A stretch of 47,375 nt of DNA. Origin: Bradyrhizobiaceae bacterium. Lineage in GTDB: Bacteria; Pseudomonadota; Alphaproteobacteria; Rhizobiales; Xanthobacteraceae. Of this stretch, positions 8,628 through 22,096 are shown piece after piece (position 1 is the stretch's first letter; every line of letters starts with the position of its first letter). The position numbers and the translations under genes were made by a program. The notes below the pieces were generated by a model, which was not told the origin of the DNA, made no database searches, and worked only from the letters and a program-made list of their open reading frames with translations. The stretch covers positions 1 to 47,375 of the forward strand of contig PQAH01000037.1 of assembly GCA_003105195.1 (NCBI GenBank). Direction: 5' to 3'.

Positions 8628-8945
8628 ATGACGGTCACCTGCTGCATCCGCTACCTGCTCGACCCGTTCCAGCTCGAGGCTTTCGAGCGCTACGCGCGCA
8701 ACTGGGCCGCGATCATCCCGCGCTGCGGCGGCGATCTCCTCGGCTACTTCATGCCGCACGAGGGCACCAACAACGTCGCGCTCGCCCTGATCTCGTTTCC
8801 GAGCCTCGCGGCCTACGAGGCCTACCGGGCGCGCCTCGAGGCCGACCCCGAGGGCGCCGCCAACTTCCGCTTCGCTCAGGAGAGGCGCTTCATCCTCGGC
8901 GAGGAGCGCACCTGGCTGCGTGCGCTTCCTCCGGCGGGTCCGTGA
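8628..8945 (+). CDS. NIPSNAP family protein
   Basis: A 105-residue alpha/beta-barrel-type protein. It opens with a strand ending in CCIRYLLDP and contains [20 protein letters not shown] and [20 protein letters not shown], followed by the family's helix [24 protein letters not shown] and related dimeric ferredoxin-like proteins often accompany catabolic oxygenases, but no enzymatic role is assured. The stop codon is separated by one base from the stop of the convergent flavin monooxygenase gene. It probably shares a transcript with the cupin gene. Confidence 0.85.
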   Translation: MTVTCCIRYLLDPFQLEAFERYARNWAAIIPRCGGDLLGYFMPHEGTNNVALALISFPSLAAYEAYRARLEADPEGAANFRFAQERRFILGEERTWLRALPPAGP

Positions 8946-8946
8946 A

Positions 8947-10197
8947 TCACGCGGCCTTGCCGACGTTCACCTGCTCGCGCGCGAAGCCGGCCGTCGCGGC
9001 GTAGCCGCGCACGATCGCTTGGCGCTGCGCGTGGGAGAGCACGTCGTCGATATTCGCGAAGCCCTCCGGCGCGAGCTCCTCCACCACGTCGATCACGCCT
9101 TCCGGCCCGCCCTTGCGGTTCATGCGCACGATCTGCGCGGTCGGCGGCAGGCGCTCCTGCTCGTAGGCCCAGAGCGCGTGCGCCGGATGCTCTCCCGCGA
9201 CCAGCCGGTCAGCGAGGCAGCGCGCGTCGAGGATCGCCTGCGAGGCGCCGTTCGAGCCGACCGGATACATCGGATGCGCGGCATCGCCGATGAGCGTGAC
9301 GCGGCCGTGCGACCAGCGCGGCAGCGGGTCGCGGTCGCACATCGGGTATTCCCAGAACTCCGTCGTCGCCTCGATCAGGTGCTGCACGTCGACGTGCGGG
9401 ATGCGGAAGCGCGCGAGGTGCGGTCCGAGGTCCTCCCAGCGGCCCGGACGCGACCAGTCCTGCCGGTTGGGCGGCGGCGTGTCGTCGGCGCCGACCTTGG
9501 CGACCACGGCCCAGTTGGTGAGGCGCCGGTCCGGCGCCGAGCCGGCGCCGATCGGATAGATCACGAACTTGGCGTTGAGCCCGCCCGCGATCATCATCGA
9601 GCGGCCCGTCAGGAAGGCCGGCCAGTCGGTCGCGCCGCGCCACAGCATCAGCCCGTTCCAGCGCGCCGGCCCCTCGTCCGGATAGAGCGTCTCGCGCACG
9701 AAGGAATGGATGCCGTCGGCGCCGATGAGCACGTCGCCGCGCGCGGTCGCCCGGTGCGAGCCGGTGCGGTCGAAGAACCAGGCCGTGACGCCGCCGTCGT
9801 CCTGGGCGTAGCCGCCGAGCCGGTGGCCGAGCCGGATGCGCGATTCCCCGAGCCGTGCGCGCGCCGCCTGGTGGATCACGCCCTGCAGCCGGCCGCGGTG
9901 GATCGAGAACTGCGGCACCTCGTAGCCCGCGTCGGTGCCGCGCGGCTCGCGCCAGATTTCCTGGCCGAACCGGTTCATGTAGATGAGCTCGTAGGTGCGG
10001 ATCGCGACCGCGTCCAGCCGCTCGAGCAGGCCGAGCCCCGCGAGCTCCTTGATGGCGTGCGGCAGCGTGTTGATGCCGACGCCGAGCTCGCGCACCGCCT
10101 CCGCCTGCTCGAAGATCTCGCAGTCGATGCCGCGCGCGTGCAGCATCAGCGCCGCGGTCAGCCCGCCCACGCCCGCGCCGACGATGATGACCTTCAT
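8947..10197 (-). CDS. FAD-dependent aromatic-hydroxylase-type monooxygenase
   Basis: A 416-residue class A flavoprotein monooxygenase. The Rossmann motif GAGVGG (7-12) is at the very N-terminus; later come the DG-type motif GADGIHSF and the ribityl-binding motif GDAAHPMYPVGSNGASQA. These proteins use NAD(P)H and O2 to hydroxylate an aromatic or phenazine-like ring; relatives include salicylate hydroxylase and PhzS-like enzymes. The start is set at the ATG at 10197, because upstream in-frame sequence would precede the dinucleotide-binding strand. The nearby cupin and NIPSNAP genes are opposite in strand, so joint function is only suggestive. Confidence 0.9.
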   Translation of the reverse strand: MKVIIVGAGVGGLTAALMLHARGIDCEIFEQAEAVRELGVGINTLPHAIKELAGLGLLERLDAVAIRTYELIYMNRFGQEIWREPRGTDAGYEVPQFSIHRGRLQGVIHQAARARLGESRIRLGHRLGGYAQDDGGVTAWFFDRTGSHRATARGDVLIGADGIHSFVRETLYPDEGPARWNGLMLWRGATDWPAFLTGRSMMIAGGLNAKFVIYPIGAGSAPDRRLTNWAVVAKVGADDTPPPNRQDWSRPGRWEDLGPHLARFRIPHVDVQHLIEATTEFWEYPMCDRDPLPRWSHGRVTLIGDAAHPMYPVGSNGASQAILDARCLADRLVAGEHPAHALWAYEQERLPPTAQIVRMNRKGGPEGVIDVVEELAPEGFANIDDVLSHAQRQAIVRGYAATAGFAREQVNVGKAA

Positions 10198-10330
10198 GGC
10201 CCGTCCCCGTACCGGAAGCTGCCGCCCCGCGATTGTGCGCAATGGACGCGGGCCGGCGCAACTGCTTCCGGTGCACAGGGTTGGCGCGACGGCGCGGGAG
10301 GGAGCGCGACGATCATGCCGGCTGATGCGT

Positions 10331-10362
10331 GCTTCCTTCCCCCGCAGGCGGGGGAGGGAAGC
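10331..10362. terminator. Strong inverted repeat beyond the 3' end of the TadG-like gene
   Basis: Arms gcttccttcccccgca (10331-10346) and ggcgggggagggaagc (10347-10362) pair over about 15 of 16 positions, with a G-T wobble at one. It sits 40 bases beyond the stop of the minus-strand TadG-like gene and upstream of the monooxygenase gene. Elements of this shape recur between genes of related genomes. It could end the TadG transcript, although no T-tract follows. Confidence 0.55.
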
Positions 10363-10401
10363 GCGCCGGAAGCCGCCGCTCGGGGAGCGCTCCCCGCGGC
10401 G

Positions 10402-11679
10402 CTACTTCGAGATCCGCAGGTTCGCCAGGTTCTGGGCGATCGAGCTGAACACGCTGCTGAGCTCGCTCGCCTGCTGCACGTTGTAGTACATGCTCGGGCT
10501 GGACGCGCAGCCCCTCAGCAGCGAGGCGTTGCCGTCGATCACGCGCACCGTGTAGATGCGGATGCCGGCCGCCTTCGCGTTGTCGCAGGCGAGCTGCATG
10601 CGGGCGTCGATCGAGGACTGGCTGGTGGTCCAGCGGTTGCGCGTGTTCTGCCCGTCGGTGAGCATCACGACCACCTTGTCGAGGTCGGGCGCGGGCGCGC
10701 TGCCCTGCGGGAACGGGCTGTTGGCGGTGAGCGCGTGCCACCCCCAGACGAGGCCGATGGTCGTGTTGGTGTAGCCGGCCGGCGTCATCTCGTCGATCTT
10801 GCCGTTGAGGTTGGTCCAGCCGGTGCCGTCCGTCACGTCGGTGAGCGGCATGGCGGTGGCGAGCGAGCCGCACTGGATCGCCGGATAGTAGGTCGCCGGG
10901 TCTCCCTGCACCGGCGCCACGTCGCGCACATCGTAGTTGATGCTGTTGGGGCTCCGGTCGCGGTCCTCGACGCAGCCTTCCCAGTTCGTCTTGGTGAGCG
11001 AGTTCTCGGTGTAGTCGATCCAGAACTCGTCCTTGTAGGCGGTGCCGATCTTAACCGTGGTGTCGAACGGGATGATCGCCACCTTCACGTCGCCGGCCTT
11101 CTTCGCGGCCGTCTTGAGCGTGGTGAGCAGGTCCTTGGCCGCGTTCTTGAGGTGGTACATCTTGCTGCTCTGCTGCATCGACCCCGTGTTGTCGAGGACG
11201 AGCGCGAGCTCGAGGCGCTTCATGCCCCACTTCACCTCGGAGGATGCCGAGATCTGCAGCTTGCTCGGATCGGTGCTCGCCATGATCTTCTGCACCACGC
11301 CCATGAAGGTCAGGTCCATGCTCACGGTCGCGGTCATCACCAGATCGAAGCTGCCCTGCACGGGCGAGGTGAACTTCGCGTCGAAGCTCACGACCTCGGC
11401 GGCCGGCTGGACCAGCTGGTTGAACTGGGCGCGGAAATAGGTCTCGCCCGTGGTCTTGATCGCGTCCTGGGCGAGGGACTGCGCCTCGCGCGAGAGCATC
11501 AGCGAGGTCGAGTCGAGGGCCGACTGCAGCGCCGACTTGATGGCGTTGGCGCGGCTGTAGTCGACGCTCGATCCGACCGCGCCGATGATCGGCACCATCG
11601 AGATCGCGAACAGCGGCGCCACATGGGCGCGGCGGTCACGGCAGAAGCTGACGAACCGGGCGAACAAGGTGTACAGCAT
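10402..11679 (-). CDS. TadG-like pilus-assembly protein with a von Willebrand A domain
   Basis: A 425-residue protein. A short basic N-terminus (ARFVSFCRDRRAHV) precedes a single membrane helix, APLFAISMVPIIGAVGSSVD (about 21-40), which is the TadE/TadG pilin-like signature. A von Willebrand A domain follows, with MIDAS motif DNTGSM (163-168) and a second metal-site strand KVVVMLTDGQNTRNR. Family members act with Tad/Flp pili at the cell envelope. The start has a GAGGGGAG box. No other tad, cpa or prepilin-peptidase gene lies nearby, so this is an orphan copy; it may be a stand-alone surface sensor rather than a pilus part. Confidence 0.88.
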   Translation of the reverse strand: MLYTLFARFVSFCRDRRAHVAPLFAISMVPIIGAVGSSVDYSRANAIKSALQSALDSTSLMLSREAQSLAQDAIKTTGETYFRAQFNQLVQPAAEVVSFDAKFTSPVQGSFDLVMTATVSMDLTFMGVVQKIMASTDPSKLQISASSEVKWGMKRLELALVLDNTGSMQQSSKMYHLKNAAKDLLTTLKTAAKKAGDVKVAIIPFDTTVKIGTAYKDEFWIDYTENSLTKTNWEGCVEDRDRSPNSINYDVRDVAPVQGDPATYYPAIQCGSLATAMPLTDVTDGTGWTNLNGKIDEMTPAGYTNTTIGLVWGWHALTANSPFPQGSAPAPDLDKVVVMLTDGQNTRNRWTTSQSSIDARMQLACDNAKAAGIRIYTVRVIDGNASLLRGCASSPSMYYNVQQASELSSVFSSIAQNLANLRISK

Positions 11680-12245
11680 GGCGCTCCCCTCGACAGGTGA
11701 AGTGCGCGCATGCTTGGCGAGAGGACTTGACAATTCGTCACAAACGACGTTGGTGTTTTGTTAAATTGGCGTGTGATGCTTTGTCTAAAATGCTTCGCTT
11801 CATCTTGGCTTGTGCCGAAGTATTACACCGTGACGCCGATCTAGCATTTGAATATTAAAGAGATGCAAAATCGATTACAGACTCGGCGGGGGCACGATTC
11901 CGCCGGAACGGCGCGGCTCCCGCGCCTCGGCGCGACCGCGGGCGGCCGATCGCGGCGCCGCCCCGATGCACGAAATCGTTGTCGCAGCGCGCCTTCTCGC
12001 GCGTCTCCCGGTCCGCTGTCGGGCGGCGCCCGCGCGCGCCGCGGCACCCGCCCGTCGGCGCGCCGCGGCCGCCGTCTTCGACTCGTGGCGAGCGTGCGCT
12101 TACCGGGATCGCGAGACTTTGCGGCAAAAATTCCGCACCGTCGCGGGACCGCGGTTCCGACCGGCGAACCGCGCCCGCGCGCCGCTTGGCGGTCGCCGGC
12201 GCGGCCGCCATGATGGCCGCACGAGGCGATCTCAGAGGGGGAAGC
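11680..12245. other. 566-base divergent intergenic region without a supported gene
   Basis: It separates the minus-strand TadG-like gene from the plus-strand SDR gene and should hold both promoters. About 11700-11880 is unusually AT-rich for this window, with stretches such as ttttgttaaatt and gaatattaaagag; the rest is GC-rich. The SDR frame stays open upstream to 11979 but is arginine-rich there and has no family match, so I do not extend the gene. I see no convincing operator or RNA gene. Confidence 0.5.
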
Positions 12246-13010
12246 ATGTCCACGCCGTTCCGGCTCGACGACAAGGTTGCGATCATCACGGGCTCGAGCC
12301 GCGGCATCGGCCGGTCGATCGCCGAATGCATGGCGGAGCTCGGCGCCAAGGTGGTGGTCTCGAGCCGCAAGGCCGAGGCCTGCGAGGAGGTCGCGGCGGC
12401 GATCCGCGCGCGCGGCGGCGAGGCCGCGGTGATCCCCTGCAACATCTCGCGCAAGGCCGAGGTCGAGGCGCTGGTGAGCGGGACCGTGCAGCGCTTCGGC
12501 CGCGTCGACATCCTGGTGTGCAACGCCGCCGTGAACCCGGTCTACGGCCCGATGTCGGCGCTCACCGACGAGGCCTTCGACAAGATCATGGGCGCCAATG
12601 TGAAGAGCAACATCTGGCTCACCAACCTGGTGATCCCCGGCATGGCCGAGCGCGGCGGCGGCGCGGTCGTGATCATCTCCTCGATCGGCGGCCTGCGCGG
12701 CAGCGAGGTGATCGGCACCTACTGCATCTCCAAGGCGGCCGACTTCGCGCTGGCTCGCAACCTCGCGGTCGAGTGGGGCCCGAGCAACGTGCGCGTGAAC
12801 TGCATCGCGCCCGGCCTGGTGCGCACCGACTTCGCGCGCGCGCTCTGGGAGGACCCCGGGCGCCGCGCCCGCCGCGAGGCCGCGACCCCGCTCCGCCGCA
12901 TCGGCGAGCCCGAGGAGATCGGCCCGGTCGCCGCGTTCCTCGCCTCCCCGGCCGCGAGCTTCATCACGGGCCAGATCGTGGTCGCCGACGGCGGCGTGAC
13001 GATCGCATAG
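12246..13010 (+). CDS. Short-chain dehydrogenase/reductase
   Basis: A classical SDR of 254 residues. The cofactor motif is TGSSRGIG (15-22), the NNAG-equivalent is CNAA (92-95), and the active site is S145/S146 with YCISK (Y159, K163), all intact. The C-terminal VVADGGVTIA is typical. It should oxidise or reduce a hydroxyl or keto group with NAD(H) or NADP(H); the substrate is unknown. AGAGGGGGAAGC precedes the ATG. It converges on the last gene of the pim-like operon with only twelve bases between stops, so functional linkage is possible but it is not co-transcribed. Confidence 0.92.
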   Translation: MSTPFRLDDKVAIITGSSRGIGRSIAECMAELGAKVVVSSRKAEACEEVAAAIRARGGEAAVIPCNISRKAEVEALVSGTVQRFGRVDILVCNAAVNPVYGPMSALTDEAFDKIMGANVKSNIWLTNLVIPGMAERGGGAVVIISSIGGLRGSEVIGTYCISKAADFALARNLAVEWGPSNVRVNCIAPGLVRTDFARALWEDPGRRARREAATPLRRIGEPEEIGPVAAFLASPAASFITGQIVVADGGVTIA

Positions 13011-13022
13011 GCCGTCCCGGGT

Positions 13023-14243
<1,221 letters not shown>

Positions 14244-14254
14244 CCTTGTCCTCC

Positions 14255-15403
14255 TCAGGCCGCGATCAGCCCGCCCATGCGGGCGAGCCGCGCCAGATGA
14301 TGGTCGGCGTCGCCGAACATCGTGTCGATGGCGGTGACGCGCTTGAAGTAGTGGCCGACCTGGTACTCCATGGTCATGCCGATGCCGCCGTGCAGCTGGA
14401 TCGCGGCCTGGCCGACCGCGCGCGCCGAGCGGCCGATCTGCACCTTCGCGGCCGCGATCGCCTTGGCGCGCTCGGTCGCGTCGCCCTCCTCGGCCATCAT
14501 GGTGGCGAGCATCGCCATGCTGCGCGCCTGCTCGACGCCGATCAGCATCTCGGCGGCGCGGTGCTGCAGCACCTGGAAGCTGCCGATCGGCACGCCGAAC
14601 TGCTTGCGGGTCCGCAGGTACTCCACGGTCAATTCGTGCATGGCGGCGAGCGCGCCGACCGCCTCGGCGCAGAGCGCCGCGATCCCCTGGTCGACCACCT
14701 GCGCGATCAGCCGGAAGGCCTCGCCCGGCTCGCCGATCGCGGCCGTGGCATCGACGCGCACATTGGCGAGCGTCACCTCGGCGGCGCGCAACCCGTCCAC
14801 CATGGCATAGCCGCGGCGGGTGACGCCCGGCGCCGCGGCGTCGACCAGGAACAGGCCGAGGCCCTGCGCGTCGCGCTGCGCGCCGGTGAGCCGCGCCGAG
14901 ACCACCAGCTGATCGGCGGCGTCGCCGTGCAGCACCAGGCTCTTGGCGCCGTCGAGCACGTAGCCGCCGCCGTCGCGGCGCGCCGTGGCGGCGACGTCGG
15001 CGAGGTCGTAGCGCGCCTGCCGCTCGGCATGCGCGAAGGCGAGCTTGCGCTCGCCCGCCGCCACCCCCGGCAGCACGGCGCTGCGCATCGCCTCGCTGCC
15101 GCCGAGCCGCACCGCGCCCCCGCCCAGCACCACGCTCGCCAGGTAGGGCTCGAGCGCGAGCGCGCGGCCGAAGGCCTCCATCACGATCATGACCTCGACC
15201 GGCCCGCCGCCGAAGCCGCCATGCGCCTCCGCGAAGGGCAGGCCCGTCAACCCGAGCTCCGCATATCGCTGCCAGAGCGCGCGGCTCCAGCCCTCGGGCT
15301 CGCGCAGGAAGCCCTGCCGCGCCTCGAAGCCGTAGCGGTCCGCGAGCAGCCGCTCCACGCTGTCCTTCAGGAGCCGCTGCTCCTCGCTCAGCTCGAAATC
15401 CAT
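14255..15403 (-). CDS. pimD: Pimeloyl-CoA dehydrogenase small subunit (PimD-like)
   Basis: A 382-residue acyl-CoA dehydrogenase-fold protein starting [20 protein letters not shown]. Blocks [40 protein letters not shown] and [11 protein letters not shown] match my memory of the small subunit of pimeloyl-CoA dehydrogenase. The usual catalytic-glutamate loop (YEGT type) is replaced by TMFGDADHH, so it is expected to work as a heteromer with the adjacent large subunit. It lies 52 bases after that gene. Proposed role: first oxidation step of CoA-activated dicarboxylates. Confidence 0.85.
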   Translation of the reverse strand: MDFELSEEQRLLKDSVERLLADRYGFEARQGFLREPEGWSRALWQRYAELGLTGLPFAEAHGGFGGGPVEVMIVMEAFGRALALEPYLASVVLGGGAVRLGGSEAMRSAVLPGVAAGERKLAFAHAERQARYDLADVAATARRDGGGYVLDGAKSLVLHGDAADQLVVSARLTGAQRDAQGLGLFLVDAAAPGVTRRGYAMVDGLRAAEVTLANVRVDATAAIGEPGEAFRLIAQVVDQGIAALCAEAVGALAAMHELTVEYLRTRKQFGVPIGSFQVLQHRAAEMLIGVEQARSMAMLATMMAEEGDATERAKAIAAAKVQIGRSARAVGQAAIQLHGGIGMTMEYQVGHYFKRVTAIDTMFGDADHHLARLARMGGLIAA

Positions 15404-15455
15404 GCCGCTACCGTGTCAATGCTCGGGCGCCGCGCGCCTTGTCGCAGGTCAAGTC

Positions 15456-16658
<1,203 letters not shown>

Positions 16659-16680
16659 GGTGTCTCCTCTTTGGCCTCTG

Positions 16681-16790
16681 TCATCCCGGCCGAGCGAAGC
16701 GAGAGCCGGAATCGACAACCCCTGTCCACCGGTATCACCCACGCCGGGGATATCGATCCCGGATAATCGCTTCGCGATTTCCGGGACGAC
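16681..16790. repeat. Two extragenic palindromes between pimB and pimC
   Basis: The first unit, near 16681-16712, reads tcatcccggccgagcgaagc then gagagccggaat. The second, near 16754-16788, has facing halves tcccggataatcgc and gcgatttccggga around a short loop. Both match the style of dispersed repeats common in Bradyrhizobium-like genomes, and a third copy of the gtcatcccggccgag type occurs at 24624-24730. Confidence 0.75.
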
Positions 16791-16886
16791 GCCGGAGTGC
16801 GTGACGACGGCCTCCAGCCATTTCCGCTCGAATCGAATCGGCCCGGACCAGCGCTTCGACCGGACATGGCTGTAGACTCTTGCTTG

Positions 16887-16935
16887 GCGCATGTTCCTGT
16901 CGGCGAACCGGTATCCACTTCGCCGGAACATGCGC
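16887..16935. repeat. 49-bp palindromic element abutting the pimB stop codon
   Basis: Perfect 11-bp outer arms gcgcatgttcc (16887-16897) and ggaacatgcgc (16925-16935) enclose inner arms cggcgaa/ttcgccg and a ccggtatccac core. This is a well-known form of dispersed rhizobial palindrome. Its last base is the first base of the thiolase stop codon on the plus-strand reading, so the hairpin begins immediately after the coding sequence in the mRNA. Confidence 0.8.
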
Positions 16936-18110
16936 TAGTGGATCTCGAACAGCCCCGCCGCGCCCATGCCGCCGCCGATGCACATGGTGACGACGGCGAG
17001 GCGGGCGCCGCGCCGGCGGCCCTCGATCAGGATGTGCCCGGTCATGCGCGCGCCGCTCATGCCGTAGGGATGGCCGATCGCGATCGCGCCGCCGTCGACG
17101 TTGAGCCTGTCCTGCGGGATGCCGAGGCGGTCGCGGCAGTAGAGCACCTGGCTCGCGAAGGCCTCGTTGAGCTCCCACAGGTCGATATCGTCCATCTTCG
17201 CGCCGGTGCGCTTCAGGAGCTTCGGCACCGCGAACACCGGCCCGATCCCCATCTCGTCCGGCTCGCAGCCCGCCACCGCGAAGCCGCGGAAGGTGCCGAG
17301 GGGCGTGAGGCCGCGCTGCTCCGCGAGCTTCGCGTTCATCACCACGCAGGCCGAGGCGCCGTCGGAGAGCTGGCTCGCATTGCCGGCCGTGATGAAGCCG
17401 TTCTCGCGCACCGGCTTGAGCGCCGCGAGGCCGTCGAGCGTGGTATCGGGCCGGTTGCCCTCGTCGCTCCTGAGCGTCACCTCCTCGAGGCTCTCGGCCT
17501 TGGTCGCCTTGTCGACCACCTTCTTCACGCTCGGCAGCGGCACGATCTCGTCCGCGAAGCGGCCGGCCTGCTGCCCGGCGGCGGTGCGCCGCTGGCTCTC
17601 CAGCGCGTATGCGTCCTGCGCCTCGCGGGTGACGCCGTAGCGCGCCGCCACGATGTCGGCGGTGTCGATCATCGGCAGCCAGACCTCGGGCTTGTGGGCG
17701 AGCAGCCAGTCCTCCTTCACGGGGGCGTCGCGCCCGTCCTGCACCAGGCTGATGCTCTCGAGCCCGCCCGCCACGATCACGTCGGCCTCGCCGGTCATGA
17801 TCCGTTGCGCCGCCATCGCGATGGTCTGCAGGCCCGAGGAGCAGAAGCGGTTGACGGTGACGCCGCCGACGCTCACCGGCATCCCGGCGCGCAGCGCCGA
17901 GAGCCGGGCGATGTTCTGGCCCGTCGCGCGCTCCGGCATGGCGCAGCCCAGGATCACGTCCTCGACCTCGTCGGGGGCGATTCCGGCCCGCTCGACCGCG
18001 TGCTTGACCACGTGTCCCCCCAGCGTCGCGCCGTGGGTGACGTTGAAGGCGCCCCGATAGGCCTTGCCGATCGGCGTGCGGGCGGTGGAAACGATCACGG
18101 CGTCTGGCAT
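16935..18110 (-). CDS. pimB: Acetyl-CoA acyltransferase (thiolase, PimB-like)
   Basis: A 391-residue thiolase that cleaves 3-oxoacyl-CoA with CoA. The nucleophile is C90 in [36 protein letters not shown] (active-site His) and [15 protein letters not shown] (second Cys) complete the site. The start is at 18110: its ATG overlaps the ligase stop as TGATG and lies five bases from GGAGG. The ATG three bases earlier is too close to that box. It is third in the operon after the hydratase/dehydrogenase and the CoA ligase, which is the pim order. Confidence 0.92.
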   Translation of the reverse strand: MPDAVIVSTARTPIGKAYRGAFNVTHGATLGGHVVKHAVERAGIAPDEVEDVILGCAMPERATGQNIARLSALRAGMPVSVGGVTVNRFCSSGLQTIAMAAQRIMTGEADVIVAGGLESISLVQDGRDAPVKEDWLLAHKPEVWLPMIDTADIVAARYGVTREAQDAYALESQRRTAAGQQAGRFADEIVPLPSVKKVVDKATKAESLEEVTLRSDEGNRPDTTLDGLAALKPVRENGFITAGNASQLSDGASACVVMNAKLAEQRGLTPLGTFRGFAVAGCEPDEMGIGPVFAVPKLLKRTGAKMDDIDLWELNEAFASQVLYCRDRLGIPQDRLNVDGGAIAIGHPYGMSGARMTGHILIEGRRRGARLAVVTMCIGGGMGAAGLFEIH

Positions 18111-19806
18111 CATGGCCTCCCTGAAGACGATGTCCGTTGCTCCGCGAGGGCGAGCTTCGCCCGCTCCTCGGCGATCAGTTCCTTCTTCGAGAGCTTGCCG
18201 ACGCCGGTCTTCGGCAGCGTCTCGCGCAGTTCCAGCGCGGCCGGCATCTCGTGGCGGCCGAGCCGGTCGGCCAGGAAGTCGCGCAGCGTCTCGAGGGCGA
18301 GCGGCGCCGCGCCGCGCTTGAGCTTGACGAAGGCCTTGGCGGCCTCCCCGCGATAGGGATCGGGCACGCCGATCACGATCACCTCCTCGACGTCGGGGTG
18401 CTCGTAGATCGCGTCCTCGATCGCCCGCGGATAGACGTTGTACCCGCCCGAGATGATCATGTCCTTCTTGCGGTCGACCACGAACACGAAGCCGTTCTCG
18501 TCCATGGTGCCGATGTCGCCGGTGAGGAACCCGCCGTCCGCGAAGGCGGCCTTCGTTTCCTCGGGCCGGTTCCAGTAGCCCTTCATGACGTTCGGGCCCT
18601 TGATGCGCAACTCGCCGACCTGGTTCGGCCCGAGCAGGCGCGTCGGGGCGTCGGCCGCGACCACGTCGATCACGATGCCGGGCTGCGGCAGGCCGCAGGA
18701 GCCCGCCGGCACCTTGGCGTCGAGCGGCGCGGTGGTCGCGGCCGGCGAGGTCTCGGTGAGCCCCCAGCCGTTGCGCAGCGGCAGACCGGTCAGGCGCTCG
18801 AACTGCTCGGCGATCTCCACCGGCAGCGGCGCGCCGCCCGACGAGCACACGCGCAGCGAGGACAGGTCGCGCGTCCCGATCCCCGGATGGTTGAGGAACG
18901 CGATCCACATGGTCGGCACGCCCGGGAAGAAGGTGACCTTCTTCTCCTCGATGTCGCGCACCACCGCCTCGACGTCGAAGCGCGTGCGCAGCAGCACCTC
19001 GTTGCCGTTGGCGATGTGGCGCAGGAACACGGCCGTGAGCCCGTAGATGTGGAACAGCGGCAGCACGCAGAGCACGCGCTCCTGCCCGGGGCGCGAGGCG
19101 CGCTGCCCGCTGAACCAGGCCTCGTAGATCGAGACCGCGGCCGTGAGGTTCGCGTGGGTCAGCATGGCGGCCTTGGGCAGGCCGGTGGTGCCGCCCGTGT
19201 ACTGCAGCAGCAGCACGTCCTCCTTGTCGAGGCGCGGCCCCTGCGCGAGCGGCGCGCTCTCGGCGATCAGGCGGTCGAACGCGATCGTGGCCGCGTCCGC
19301 CGTGAAGGGCACGGGCGCGGCCGGACCTTCGCCGAAGGCCGCGTCGTCGCCGACGATCACCCGGTCGACGTGCCCGGCGGCCTTGAGCTTCAGCGCCGTC
19401 GGCAGCAGCGGGCTCGTATCGACCGTGATCAGCGTGCGCGCGCCCGAATCGCCGAGCTTGTGGGCGAGCTCGCGCTCCGCATCGAGCGGCGAGAGCTGGA
19501 CCACGCGCGCGCCGGCGCGCGCGGCGCCGAACAGCGCCACCGGATGCCAGGGCACGTTCGGCAGATAGAGCGCGACCGCGGCGCGGGGTCCGATGCCGAG
19601 CCCGGCGAGGCCCGCCGCGGCGCGCGCGCTCGTCTCGCCGAGCCGGCGATAGCTGACCTTCCGGTCGCGGAAATCGATGGCCGGCCGCTCCGCGAAGGAG
19701 GCCACCGCCCGGTCGAGCAGCTCGGGCAGCGTCGAGGTCGCGATCGGCGTGCCCCAGTCGAGGCCCGGCGGATACGACTTCTCCCAGCGGTAGGGCCGGC
19801 CGCTCA

Positions 19807-19807
<1 letters not shown>
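18110..19807 (-). CDS. pimA: Acyl-CoA ligase (PimA-like)
   Basis: A 565-residue AMP-forming ligase. The P-loop is [10 protein letters not shown] (203-212). Adenylate-binding blocks [30 protein letters not shown] and [14 protein letters not shown] follow, and [15 protein letters not shown] leads to the C-terminal domain with the catalytic lysine in [14 protein letters not shown]. It activates a carboxylic acid to its CoA thioester in the cytoplasm; by operon context a medium-chain fatty or dicarboxylic acid. The ATG overlaps the upstream stop as TGATG, so its translation is coupled to the hydratase/dehydrogenase gene. Confidence 0.92.
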
Positions 19808-21903
<2,096 letters not shown>

Positions 21904-22004
21904 TTCCCTATCCCCGGATCACGGAACACATGAATGATCGCGCGGTGCCGCGCGCGCCCTGTCCTTACCATGCCGGGTCGCCGGCTGAAGCGGCCGCCCA
22001 CGCC

Positions 22005-22052
22005 CGCGGTCAATTCCGCTACGCGGAATGATGTTCTGCAACATTGACCGCG
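22005..22052. promoter_or_regulatory. Nested inverted-repeat operator between pimF and the IclR gene
   Basis: Outer perfect 10-bp arms CGCGGTCAAT (22005-22014) and ATTGACCGCG (22043-22052) flank an inner perfect palindrome ATTCCGC-tac-GCGGAAT (22013-22029). The inner site resembles the TTCCG/CGGAA sites bound by IclR-family dimers. The outer arms are 28 bases apart, enough for two dimers or a tetramer. It lies 101 bases upstream of pimF and 44 upstream of the regulator ATG, so it can control both directions. Confidence 0.7.
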
Positions 22053-22096
22053 ACGCTAGGATCGGGTGATGATCCTTGTCAATCGCGAGGGTGGGC

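Noticed and set aside
11979..12245. N-terminal extension of the SDR by about 89 codons
   Set aside because: The extension is arginine-rich and precedes the normal SDR start, which has its own strong ribosome binding site.
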